From positions 1-64,000 of the forward strand of contig JBGCDD010000066.1 of NCBI GenBank assembly GCA_045105075.1: 64,000 bases of DNA. The letters run 5' to 3'. The notes beneath the pieces are model-generated. The model was not told the DNA's origin and did not search any database. It worked only from the letters and a program-made list of their open reading frames with translations. The DNA is from JBGCDD01 sp045105075 (lineage in GTDB: Bacteria; Pseudomonadota; Alphaproteobacteria; Rhodobacterales; Rhodobacteraceae). Shown in pieces: positions 7,975-15,610 of this stretch. The stretch's first letter is position 1. Each line of letters opens with the position of its first letter. The translations under genes were made by a program, and so were the position numbers.

Positions 7975-8088
7975 GTTGGCCTCCTTGATAACCAAAAAAA
8001 TGTGCCGCACCGCAGAACCGTGCCGGTCAAGAGGGGATAAGAAGAGTTGCGCAACATTGCAACAGATTTTGCACGTACTTTTGTAATT

Positions 8089-9501
8089 TTATGACCCAGC
8101 AGGTGCAGAAATTTCCTTTGCACTCGCAGCAGGATCCGCAGCACCCGGAGGCATCAAATGGCGGATCGAGTTGGCATAATATTGCAAAATGGCAAGTTGC
8201 TCTGGGTCTGGCACATAGGTGTCGCCCTGCATCGTCAAAACGCCACGTTCAATCAGATGGCGCAATCCCACCTCGGCCGCATAATCACGATTGTCGCGGG
8301 GCAGATGAACATGCGCCGTGGGCAGGTCTGCGATAAGCGCCGACAGCCCAAGCTCAACCTCGGCGCGGGTCAAGGGACCATCGCGCAGACACAGCCACGA
8401 CACCAGCGGCACAGGCAGAACAGGGATAATCGCGCCTATTCGCTTCATCAGATCGCGCGCCAGCGGCACGGTCGGATCACCGCTCAGCCCCTCGGTAAAG
8501 GCACGCAGGGACACCGGCGCCCCAAAGCTGACCGCCGCATAGCCGAACCGGTGATAGCGCCCGGTCAGACGCAGCCAAATCTGGCGCAACGCATTGCCCG
8601 CAATCACGCCAATACGCGCATTGAACTGGCGTTTGGGGCCCTTGGCCGCAGCCGTCAGAATGCGATCCTCCAACACCCGGTCATAGTTCAGCGCGACCGG
8701 CACAAAAACCACATCACGGCTGGTGTCATCAAACCCGTCGGTGATGTATTTCAACAAACCCAGTTTGGGCGGCATCAACGCGCCCGTCAGCGATAATCCC
8801 CCTTCTGGAAACATTGCCTGCGTTACGCCTGCATCTGTTGCCAAACGCACGTATCGCGACAAAACCTTGCGATAAAGTTCATTGCGGGATTTTCGCCGAA
8901 TAAAGTAAGCCCCCATGGCCCGGATCAACCCGCTCAGCGGCCAAACCTGCGCCCACTCGCCCACCGCATAAGACAGCGCCGAGCGTTCGGCCGCCAAATA
9001 AGTGACGAGCACGTAATCCATATTGCTGCGATGGTTCATCACAAAAACCACCGTGGCATCGGGATCAATGTCAGAAAGACCGGCGGTTTCGTAATGGCCC
9101 AACCGCACACGATAAAGCGAATTTGACAAGAACCGTGCCAGTCGGATGGCCACGCTGAAATAGGCCGTGGCGGAAAAAGACGGCACAATTTCACGGGCAT
9201 AGCGCTGCGCCGCCTCAAAGGCGACGTTTTCGGGGATGCCTTCTTGACGGGCATGATCGGCCACCGCCTGGCTGACCTGGGGGTCATAAATCAGCCGCTG
9301 GATCATGTCGAAACGGCGCGCCAGCTTGAATGGCTGGATCGGGCGATCAAGATTTTTGTTGAGCTGCGACACCACCTTTTCCAGCCGCCTGCGAAAAAAC
9401 CAGCGAACAGAGGGCAGCATCACCCGGTCCAGCGCGGCAATCGCCGCAAAGCCAAGGATCAGCACCAGCGCCCATACGGGCATATCAACAGTCGACGTCA
9501 T
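8089..9501 (-). CDS. PlsB-like glycerol-3-phosphate/lysophosphatidate acyltransferase
   Basis: A 470-residue membrane-associated acyltransferase of glycerolipid synthesis. An N-terminal hydrophobic segment (about 9-25) precedes the acyltransferase domain with HRSNMD (H157-D162, the HX4D motif) and FPEGG (231-235). A long C-terminal extension follows, closer to PlsB than to the roughly 240-residue PlsC type (one of which is encoded at 36020-36742). The start at ATG 9501 places the hydrophobic segment near the N-terminus; the ribosome-binding site is weak. It sits between ccr and the divergent ecm, and this neighbourhood is conserved in Rhodobacteraceae as far as I recall. Exact acyl acceptor: uncertain. 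Confidence 0.85.
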   Translation of the reverse strand: MTSTVDMPVWALVLILGFAAIAALDRVMLPSVRWFFRRRLEKVVSQLNKNLDRPIQPFKLARRFDMIQRLIYDPQVSQAVADHARQEGIPENVAFEAAQRYAREIVPSFSATAYFSVAIRLARFLSNSLYRVRLGHYETAGLSDIDPDATVVFVMNHRSNMDYVLVTYLAAERSALSYAVGEWAQVWPLSGLIRAMGAYFIRRKSRNELYRKVLSRYVRLATDAGVTQAMFPEGGLSLTGALMPPKLGLLKYITDGFDDTSRDVVFVPVALNYDRVLEDRILTAAAKGPKRQFNARIGVIAGNALRQIWLRLTGRYHRFGYAAVSFGAPVSLRAFTEGLSGDPTVPLARDLMKRIGAIIPVLPVPLVSWLCLRDGPLTRAEVELGLSALIADLPTAHVHLPRDNRDYAAEVGLRHLIERGVLTMQGDTYVPDPEQLAILQYYANSIRHLMPPGAADPAASAKEISAPAGS

Positions 9502-9573
9502 AGTGTGAAGGTGACAGCAAAATTCAATTGCGACAATGCCTTCGAACACCATAGTATGCCGCGACGCAGCGAA

Positions 9574-9600
9574 TTGACTTGTCCCGGAAATTGCTATTTA
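9574..9600 (+). promoter_or_regulatory. Weak candidate promoter for ecm
   Basis: TTGACT (9574-9579) and TATTTA (9595-9600) resemble sigma-70 boxes but are only 15 bp apart. The ecm ATG follows 48 nt later with a GAGG ribosome-binding site. The spacing is poor, so this is tentative. Confidence 0.25.
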
Positions 9601-9648
9601 CCCAGCCGTGACGCAAGATTATTACGCACCCAACCTCGCGAGGCCCAC

Positions 9649-11616
9649 ATGACGCATCCGCAGAAAGACCGCCCCTGGCTGATCCGGACCTATGCCGGAC
9701 ATTCGACTGCAAAAGCCTCGAACGCGCTTTACCGGGGCAATCTGGCCAAAGGTCAGACCGGGCTTTCTGTGGCTTTCGATTTGCCCACGCAAACCGGATA
9801 TGACAGCGATCACACCTTGGCGCGCGGCGAGGTTGGTAAAGTCGGCGTGCCCGTGGCGCATCTGGGCGATATGCGCACCTTGTTTCAGGACATTCCGCTG
9901 GAACAGATGAACACGTCGATGACGATCAATGCCACCGCCCCTTGGTTGCTTGCGCTCTATATTGCGGTCGCCGAAGAGCAAGGCGCCGATATCACCAAAT
10001 TGCAGGGCACCGTGCAAAACGACATCATCAAGGAATATCTGTCGCGCGGCACCTATATTTGCCCGCCCAAACCGTCGCTCAATCTGATCACCGATGTTGC
10101 GGCCTATTGCTATACAAACGTGCCCAAATGGAACCCGATGAATGTGTGTTCCTACCACCTGCAAGAGGCCGGCGCGACGCCAGAACAGGAATTGGCCTTT
10201 GCCTTGGCCACAGCGCAGGCGGTGCTTGACGGGCTGAAGGGCAAAGTTCCGGACGAGGATTTCCCCGTATTGGTCGGGCGCATTTCGTTTTTTGTGAACG
10301 CAGGGATCCGCTTTGTCACCGAAATGTGCAAGATGCGTGCCTTTGTCGACCTGTGGGATGAGATTTGCGAACAGCGCTATGGCGTGAGTGATCCAAAAAT
10401 GCGCCGTTTCCGATATGGGGTGCAGGTTAATTCGCTGGGCCTGACCGAACAGCAACCTGAAAACAACGTCTACCGTATTTTGATCGAGATGCTGGCCGTC
10501 ACACTTTCCAAAAAGGCACGCGCGCGCGCGGTTCAACTGCCGGCCTGGAATGAAGCGTTGGGATTGCCGCGTCCCTGGGATCAACAGTGGTCGATGCGCA
10601 TGCAGCAAATCCTGGCCTATGAAACCGATCTTTTGGAATTCGGTGATCTGTTTGACGGCAATCCGAATGTGGATGCCAAGGTTGAAGAATTGAAAGAAGG
10701 CGCACGGGCGGAATTGGCCAATCTGGAAAGCATGGGCGGTGCGATTTCGGCAATTGAATATATGAAATCGCGCCTTGTCGATTCCAACGCGGATCGATTA
10801 AACCGGATCGAGGCCGGCGAAACCACAGTTGTTGGCGTCAACAAATTCACCACGACCGAACCTTCGCCACTGCAGACCGAAGATGGCGGCATCATGGTGG
10901 TCGATCCCGCAGTTGAGCAGGAACAGATTGACCGTTTGAACGATTGGCGCGCCGATCGTGATACCGCTGCCGTGCAATCCGCGCTCAGCGCATTGCGAAA
11001 TGCCGCGCAAACCGGGAAAAACATTATGGCCCCGTCCATTGCAGCCGCCAAGGCCGGTGTCACGACGGGCGAATGGGCCGAAGAAATGCGCGCCGTTTTT
11101 GGCACCTATCGCGGCCCGACCGGAGTGTCAGGGTCGGTGTCCAACAAAACCGAAGGGCTCGACCACATCCGCCAAGCCGTTGATGCGGTCAGCGACCGTC
11201 TTGGGCGACGTCTCAAATTCCTGGTTGGCAAGCCGGGCCTGGATGGTCATTCCAATGGTGCCGAACAAATCGCTTTTCGCGCCCGCGATTGCGGCATGGA
11301 TATTGCCTATGAGGGCATTCGCCTCACCCCCGAAGAAATCGTTTCGGCAGCACGCAATGACGATGCCCACGTCATAGGTTTGTCAATTTTGTCAGGCAGT
11401 CATTTGCCGCTGGTTCAGGATGTAATGGATCGCCTCAATGCAGAAGGGTTACAGCACATCCCCGTCATTGTGGGCGGTATTATTCCGGACGAAGATGCCG
11501 AGAAATTGCAACTCATGGGTGTGTCCAAAATCTATACCCCTAAAGATTTCGAGCTGAATACGATAATGATGGACATAGTGACTCTGGTTGACGTCGGGTC
11601 GTTGGCTGCAGAATGA
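9649..11616 (+). CDS. ecm: Ethylmalonyl-CoA mutase (coenzyme B12-dependent)
   Basis: A 655-residue single-chain mutase converting (2R)-ethylmalonyl-CoA to methylsuccinyl-CoA. The TIM-barrel domain starts with RPWLIRTYAGHSTA and the GLSVAFDLPTQTGYDSDH substrate segment. The C-terminal B12-binding domain has GLDGHSNGAE at about 530-539, giving the D-x-H-x-x-G cobalt-ligand motif. Length and motifs match Ecm (MeaA) rather than the larger two-domain methylmalonyl-CoA mutase. The ATG at 9649 follows GAGG and begins the family's usual N-terminus; the open frame further upstream is antisense to the acyltransferase gene. Functionally paired with ccr. Confidence 0.95.
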   Translation: MTHPQKDRPWLIRTYAGHSTAKASNALYRGNLAKGQTGLSVAFDLPTQTGYDSDHTLARGEVGKVGVPVAHLGDMRTLFQDIPLEQMNTSMTINATAPWLLALYIAVAEEQGADITKLQGTVQNDIIKEYLSRGTYICPPKPSLNLITDVAAYCYTNVPKWNPMNVCSYHLQEAGATPEQELAFALATAQAVLDGLKGKVPDEDFPVLVGRISFFVNAGIRFVTEMCKMRAFVDLWDEICEQRYGVSDPKMRRFRYGVQVNSLGLTEQQPENNVYRILIEMLAVTLSKKARARAVQLPAWNEALGLPRPWDQQWSMRMQQILAYETDLLEFGDLFDGNPNVDAKVEELKEGARAELANLESMGGAISAIEYMKSRLVDSNADRLNRIEAGETTVVGVNKFTTTEPSPLQTEDGGIMVVDPAVEQEQIDRLNDWRADRDTAAVQSALSALRNAAQTGKNIMAPSIAAAKAGVTTGEWAEEMRAVFGTYRGPTGVSGSVSNKTEGLDHIRQAVDAVSDRLGRRLKFLVGKPGLDGHSNGAEQIAFRARDCGMDIAYEGIRLTPEEIVSAARNDDAHVIGLSILSGSHLPLVQDVMDRLNAEGLQHIPVIVGGIIPDEDAEKLQLMGVSKIYTPKDFELNTIMMDIVTLVDVGSLAAE

Positions 11617-11724
11617 AAAATTAACCGGAATTAACGCAAAATTGACGCTGATCTGCTTCAAGTTGGTCGCTAGGGTACTCTCTAGCTGAGTTCGGCTGCA
11701 CTTGAAGAAAAAAAAAGGTTAGGA

Positions 11725-12048
11725 ATGACAATCAATCTAAAATCGATGTCGCGAAAAGAGCTGTTGAAGCTGGGGAAAGACGTCGAAAAAGCGCTTGTGG
11801 AAGCAGAAGGCCGCGAGCGCGCCGAGGCACTGAAAGCAGCAGAAAAAGCGGCGGCGGATTTCGGTTTTTCTTTGGGCGAATTGGCTGGCAAGCCGTCGCG
11901 GAAAAATGCGGCGCCCAAAGCTCAATCGCAGGCAAAATATCGCAATCCAGAAAATGGCAACCAAACTTGGTCTGGACGCGGGCGCAAGCCGAATTGGGTG
12001 CATGATGCCTTGGCAAACGGCACCGATCTTGCGACTTTGGAAATCTGA
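11725..12048 (+). CDS. H-NS family nucleoid-associated protein (HvrA-like)
   Basis: A 107-residue small basic protein. The N-terminal half is a predicted coiled-coil oligomerisation helix rich in E, K and A. The C-terminal half ends with the H-NS DNA-binding motif KYRNPENGNQTWSGRGRKPNW, which includes the minor-groove AT-hook-like GRGRKP. Rhodobacter HvrA, which modulates photosynthesis and nitrogen genes, belongs to this class. A GGTTAGGA ribosome-binding site precedes the ATG. It stands between ecm and deoD. The family is certain, the regulon unknown. Confidence 0.93.
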   Translation: MTINLKSMSRKELLKLGKDVEKALVEAEGRERAEALKAAEKAAADFGFSLGELAGKPSRKNAAPKAQSQAKYRNPENGNQTWSGRGRKPNWVHDALANGTDLATLEI

Positions 12049-12069
12049 TCCAAACTGAGAGGCGCGGCT

Positions 12070-12774
12070 ATGACCACCCATATCGGCGCTCAGCCGGGCG
12101 ACATTGCTGACACAGTTTTGTTGCCTGGCGATCCCTACCGTGCGCGGTGGGCCGCAGAGACTTTTCTCACCGATGCCGTTCTTGTCAACGAAACCCGCGG
12201 AATGTTGGGATATACCGGCACTTGGAACGGGCATCGCGTGACAATTCAGGGCAGCGGAATGGGTATGCCCTCGCTGTCGATCTATGCCAACGAATTGATC
12301 CGCGACTTTGACGCCAAAACGCTGATCCGCATTGGTTCATGTGGTGCCATGCAAGAACGCGTTGGGCTGCGCGACATAATTCTTGCAATGACCGCAACAA
12401 CCCTAAGCACGCCGTCGCGCGGTATTTTTCGCGAAGTTAACTTTGCACCCTGCGCAGATTGGTCGCTTTTGGAAAGCGCGGTTCGCGCCAGCCGGGCAAA
12501 AGACTGCAATTTGCACGTCGGCGGCATTTATTCCTCCGACGTCTTTTACGATGAGCGCCCAGATTTAAACGAACAAATGGTGCGCCACGGCATTTTGGGC
12601 GTCGAAATGGAAGCCGCCGAACTGTACACATTGGCCGCGCGATACAATCGACGCGCCCTTGCTGTCCTTACGGTTTCGGATCACCTGATCACAGGCGAGG
12701 CCCTGCCGCCCGAACAACGCGAACGTAGTTTTGGCGATATGGTTGAAATCGCCCTCGCGGCCGCATTCACATAA
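12070..12774 (+). CDS. deoD: Purine-nucleoside phosphorylase, DeoD type
   Basis: A 234-residue cytoplasmic enzyme that splits purine (deoxy)nucleosides with phosphate to the base plus (deoxy)ribose-1-phosphate. The trimer-of-dimers family features are present: PGDPYRA phosphate-binding loop at about 19-25, IRIGSCGA at about 87-94 and GVEMEAAELY at about 178-187, where Glu and Met contact the ribose, with an SDHL segment following. Length equals the family norm. It sits 21 nt after the H-NS gene and ends in a perfect bidirectional terminator. Its role is nucleoside salvage. Confidence 0.95.
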   Translation: MTTHIGAQPGDIADTVLLPGDPYRARWAAETFLTDAVLVNETRGMLGYTGTWNGHRVTIQGSGMGMPSLSIYANELIRDFDAKTLIRIGSCGAMQERVGLRDIILAMTATTLSTPSRGIFREVNFAPCADWSLLESAVRASRAKDCNLHVGGIYSSDVFYDERPDLNEQMVRHGILGVEMEAAELYTLAARYNRRALAVLTVSDHLITGEALPPEQRERSFGDMVEIALAAAFT

Positions 12775-12804
12775 AAAAACAGCGCCGTTTCCAGCGCTGT
12801 TTTT
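12775..12804. terminator. Bidirectional rho-independent terminator between deoD and the VPLPA-CTERM gene
   Basis: A perfect 11-bp stem, AAAAACAGCGC / GCGCTGTTTTT, with an 8-nt loop, begins right after the deoD stop. The A and T tracts make it work in both directions, serving both convergent genes. Confidence 0.9.
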
Positions 12805-12823
12805 CACAACATTGTAGTTTGAT

Positions 12824-13438
12824 TTACGCAGACTTGCGACGACGGCGCACGGCCGCCAAACCACCGATGCCTGCAATCATTAGCCAACCGGCCGCAGGCA
12901 GTGGAATTGGGTTTGTGCCTGGATTCGGGTTGCCCGGATCCGCGCCATCTGTGGTGATCACAGATTTGCTGAGCGATACCAACCAGCCAGCACCAAGCAC
13001 GTCGATGTCGATGCGCAATTGCAGACCGGCAACGATGTCGTCAATCAACACGCCAGCGTCGTAGCCATAGATGTCAAATTCCGTGAACGAGAAAACATCG
13101 CTCGCACCTTCCAACGCGCCCAACAGCAACCAGCTGTCCGTGGCAGCATCATAGGCTTCGATGTTGTTGACTTCACAGCTGGTCAAACCGCAAGGCGCTG
13201 CATCAACGTCATAGGCACTGATGTTCAAAGCAGCAGAAGTAAATCCAGCTGCGATCGCACCATGGGTCCATCCCCAATTGTCTCCCTCGCCACGATAATA
13301 CGGGGAAGACGTTTCAAATCCACCAACGGGTGTGAAAAAGCCTGTTCCCGCTTCGACCGTGTCAACGGACGCCGCGTTGGCTGCAAAGCCCGCAAAGGCC
13401 ATGACAGCAGAGGCTGCAGTTAGTTTAATCAAGTTCAT
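12824..13438 (-). CDS. VPLPA-CTERM sorting-domain exported protein
   Basis: A 204-residue secreted protein with a signal peptide (cleavage after ANA, about residue 22). The C-terminal tripartite anchor consists of the motif IPLPAAGW, a hydrophobic stretch, and RRRRKSA. This is the PEP-CTERM-like VPLPA variant processed by exosortase-type enzymes in Rhodobacteraceae. The middle is a beta-rich, Tyr/Asp-rich domain with two Cys in CGLTSC, without a fold I recognise. A GGAGAG ribosome-binding site precedes the ATG. The protein is probably exported to the surface or to extracellular polysaccharide; no exosortase gene is in the window. Confidence 0.85.
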   Translation of the reverse strand: MNLIKLTAASAVMAFAGFAANAASVDTVEAGTGFFTPVGGFETSSPYYRGEGDNWGWTHGAIAAGFTSAALNISAYDVDAAPCGLTSCEVNNIEAYDAATDSWLLLGALEGASDVFSFTEFDIYGYDAGVLIDDIVAGLQLRIDIDVLGAGWLVSLSKSVITTDGADPGNPNPGTNPIPLPAAGWLMIAGIGGLAAVRRRRKSA

Positions 13439-13663
13439 AATTTACTCTCCAAAAAAATCGCCCAGCCCCCAGCGCTGAGCCCAAGCCTATTTTTTCAAAT
13501 GCCTTGACGTCAGACAACCGTAAATATGTCGAAAAGGGCACAATTACGCCACAATTTGCAGATTCTTTCACGAAAATGTACAAAATTTCACAATTTCTAA
13601 ATAGATTCGGAAAGCTTTGAGCAAATCTAAACGGCTGCGAATCAGTCAAGCGAACGCAATCAG
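13439..13663. other. AT-rich intergenic region
   Basis: A 225-bp AT-rich gap between two minus-strand genes. It must hold the promoter of the VPLPA-CTERM gene. The one open frame in it (13425-13649) shows no family resemblance and overlaps the next gene's start, so I do not call it. Confidence 0.5.
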
Positions 13664-14518
13664 CTACAGCCCGTGGGTCTGATCATAGCCATTGGTTTGC
13701 GGCGAAACCCACCCTGTCAAATCGGCCTGTTCAGATGCAAAAATCTCGACTTTAAGCGGAAAACACGCTGCCACATCGCTTGAATGCTGTGCGCTGCAAT
13801 CTCCACCAGGGCAAGCGCTTAAGCCCCCCACCAGATCGATTTCGGCAAAAAACTCAAGATAATCACCAGGGCGAACTGGACTGGCTTTCATAAAATACTG
13901 CCCGGTATCGCGGGTAAACCCCGTGCACATGAAAACATTCAAAACATCATGCACCAAAACCTCGGCCTTGGCGATATCAATGTCGAAATGCCGTGCGGCA
14001 GCACGTGCAAGGTTGGAATGGCAACAATGGTGATAGTTTTGTTGGCTCAATAACACCCCAGTGTAGGGGTCGCAGCGCGTGCCAATGACGTCGTGGACCG
14101 AGCCCCCGAAAGGATCAATTCCGTACCAGTCCAACGTGTCTTCAACAATCGTGGCCATAGCGCGTAGCGCAGGAAAACTGCTCCACATTCGCTCGCCGCG
14201 ACTGATGTGTGTTCCATGCAATGCGCGGGTTTTACCAGAATAGAACCTCTCGCCCAGATCATGGGCGTTCCAAAGATTCAAATCGCCAACCTGTGGTCCA
14301 TCGATGCACGTGATTCTGAAAAAGCCGCCTGCAGGAACTTCAAAACAAGCGGCCTCCCGTGGTGGAACCGTGATTTCAGTCGTCTTTTTCGCCCCCAAAC
14401 GAGCCTTGGCATAGAGATCAAGGTCCGGTTTTGGCAATCCGTCGTTTGGGTAACAAATCACCGGGGCAATGCCGCGACGTTGGTCTGCATCTTCCGGCGC
14501 CATTGCCATTTCACTCAC
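13664..14518 (-). CDS. DUF1989 (urea carboxylase-associated) family protein
   Basis: A 284-residue soluble protein of the DUF1989 family, whose members include proteins found beside urea carboxylase/amidolyase. The conserved blocks are visible: PPREAACFEVPAGGFFRI, GPQVGDLNLWN, and a Cys/His-rich run from HDVIGTRCDPYTG to QNYHHCCHSNL, then DVLNVFMCTGF and a later CPGGDCS, which together look like a metal-binding site. No urea carboxylase gene is nearby. It lies 27 bp after sdhB on the same strand and may be the last gene of the sdh transcript. The reaction is unknown. Confidence 0.82.
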   Translation of the reverse strand: MSEMAMAPEDADQRRGIAPVICYPNDGLPKPDLDLYAKARLGAKKTTEITVPPREAACFEVPAGGFFRITCIDGPQVGDLNLWNAHDLGERFYSGKTRALHGTHISRGERMWSSFPALRAMATIVEDTLDWYGIDPFGGSVHDVIGTRCDPYTGVLLSQQNYHHCCHSNLARAAARHFDIDIAKAEVLVHDVLNVFMCTGFTRDTGQYFMKASPVRPGDYLEFFAEIDLVGGLSACPGGDCSAQHSSDVAACFPLKVEIFASEQADLTGWVSPQTNGYDQTHGL

Positions 14519-14545
14519 TTTTTCATGTCACGAAACGAACAACCT

Positions 14546-15325
14546 TTAGACCGTCCGCTCGACCATCATTTTCTTGATCTCGGCGATCGCTTTGGCGGGG
14601 TTCAGCCCTTTGGGACAGGTTTTGGTGCAATTCATGATCGTGTGACAGCGGTACAATTTGAATGGATCTTCCAATTCATCCAATCGCTCGCCGGTGGCTT
14701 CATCTCGCGAATCGATTATCCAGCGATAGGCATGCAAAAGCGCTGCAGGCCCAAGATAACGATCCCCGTTCCACCAGTAAGACGGGCAGGATGTTGAACA
14801 GGACGCGCACATCACACATTCATAAAGACCGTCAAGTTTTTTTCGGTCGTCAATCGACTGACGCCATTCCTTTGCCGGACGGTTGGTTTTGGTTTCCAGC
14901 CATGGCATGATGCTGGCGTGTTGAGCATAAAAATGTGTAAGATCCGGGATAAGATCTTTGATCACAGGCATATGCGGCAAAGGGTAGATCTTCACATCGC
15001 CTTTGATCTCGTCCATTCCATAAATACAGGCAAGCGTATTGATCCCGTCGATGTTCATCGCACAGGATCCGCAAATCCCCTCGCGACAGGACCGCCGGAA
15101 CGTTAGCGTGGGGTCGATTTCGTTTTTGATCTTGATCAGACTGTCCAAAACCATCGGGCCGCACGTGTCCATATCAACCCAATAGGTGTCAACGCGCGGG
15201 TTCTTTCCATCATCTGGATTCCAACGATAAATCTCAAATTTACGCAGATTTTTGGCACCATCAGGTTTGGGCCAGGTTTTGCCCGTGGTCATGCGGCTGT
15301 TTTTGGGCAGTGTCAGTTGTACCAT
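14546..15325 (-). CDS. sdhB: Succinate dehydrogenase iron-sulfur subunit
   Basis: A 259-residue electron-transfer subunit of respiratory complex II on the cytoplasmic face of the inner membrane. The [2Fe-2S] ligands are in SCREGICGSCAMNI plus a later Cys. The [4Fe-4S] and [3Fe-4S] ligands are in CVMCASCSTSCPSYWW and CHTIMNCTKTCPKGLNP. It passes electrons from the SdhA flavin to quinone. It is the last sdh subunit gene of the sdhC-D-A-lipoprotein-B order; the lipoprotein gene separates it from sdhA. Confidence 0.98.
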   Translation of the reverse strand: MVQLTLPKNSRMTTGKTWPKPDGAKNLRKFEIYRWNPDDGKNPRVDTYWVDMDTCGPMVLDSLIKIKNEIDPTLTFRRSCREGICGSCAMNIDGINTLACIYGMDEIKGDVKIYPLPHMPVIKDLIPDLTHFYAQHASIMPWLETKTNRPAKEWRQSIDDRKKLDGLYECVMCASCSTSCPSYWWNGDRYLGPAALLHAYRWIIDSRDEATGERLDELEDPFKLYRCHTIMNCTKTCPKGLNPAKAIAEIKKMMVERTV

Positions 15326-15335
15326 TTTTAACTCC

Positions 15336-15608
15336 TTACGCTGCCATCATCGCATCAAAGCAGGACTTCAGGCGTGATCTTTGATCACCGGTCATTTGAA
15401 CGGTTGGCTCAAACACAAATTCTTCAAACACGACTGGCGAGCGTTCTGCAGCGCGTGAAAACGTGGTAACATTGCTCAAACCAACCGAACGAGCGCAGTC
15501 GAACATCACAAAATCCGGGTTTTTTCCGGTTCCGCTTGAAGACGCACACCCTTGCAGAACTGCACCACTCAAAGTCCCGCAGATCACGATTCTTAACATA
15601 CGCCCCAT
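15336..15608 (-). CDS. Small putative lipoprotein between sdhA and sdhB
   Basis: About 90 residues. A hydrophobic N-terminus ends in LQGC, a lipobox, followed by SSSGTGKNPD. The mature part is short, with two further Cys and no family I recognise. Starts at ATG 15608 (2 bp after sdhA) or 15599 are both possible; the TTG at 15614 is unlikely. It lies wholly inside the sdh operon. Its position suggests co-expression with complex II, but nothing in the sequence ties it to the enzyme. Confidence 0.75.
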   Translation of the reverse strand: MGRMLRIVICGTLSGAVLQGCASSSGTGKNPDFVMFDCARSVGLSNVTTFSRAAERSPVVFEEFVFEPTVQMTGDQRSRLKSCFDAMMAA

Positions 15609-15610
15609 CG

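Noticed and set aside
11621..11634. TTAA-N6-TTAAC before the H-NS gene as a CtrA box
   Set aside because: The spacing is 6, not 7, so it does not match the CtrA consensus.
12951..12964. TGATCACA-like sequences inside coding regions (also near 18014 and 27516)
   Set aside because: They are single partial copies inside genes; only the sdhC and sucC regions have the paired, correctly spaced boxes.
13425..13649. 74-codon minus-strand ORF before the VPLPA-CTERM gene
   Set aside because: It overlaps the downstream gene's start, lies in AT-rich promoter DNA and has no recognisable features.
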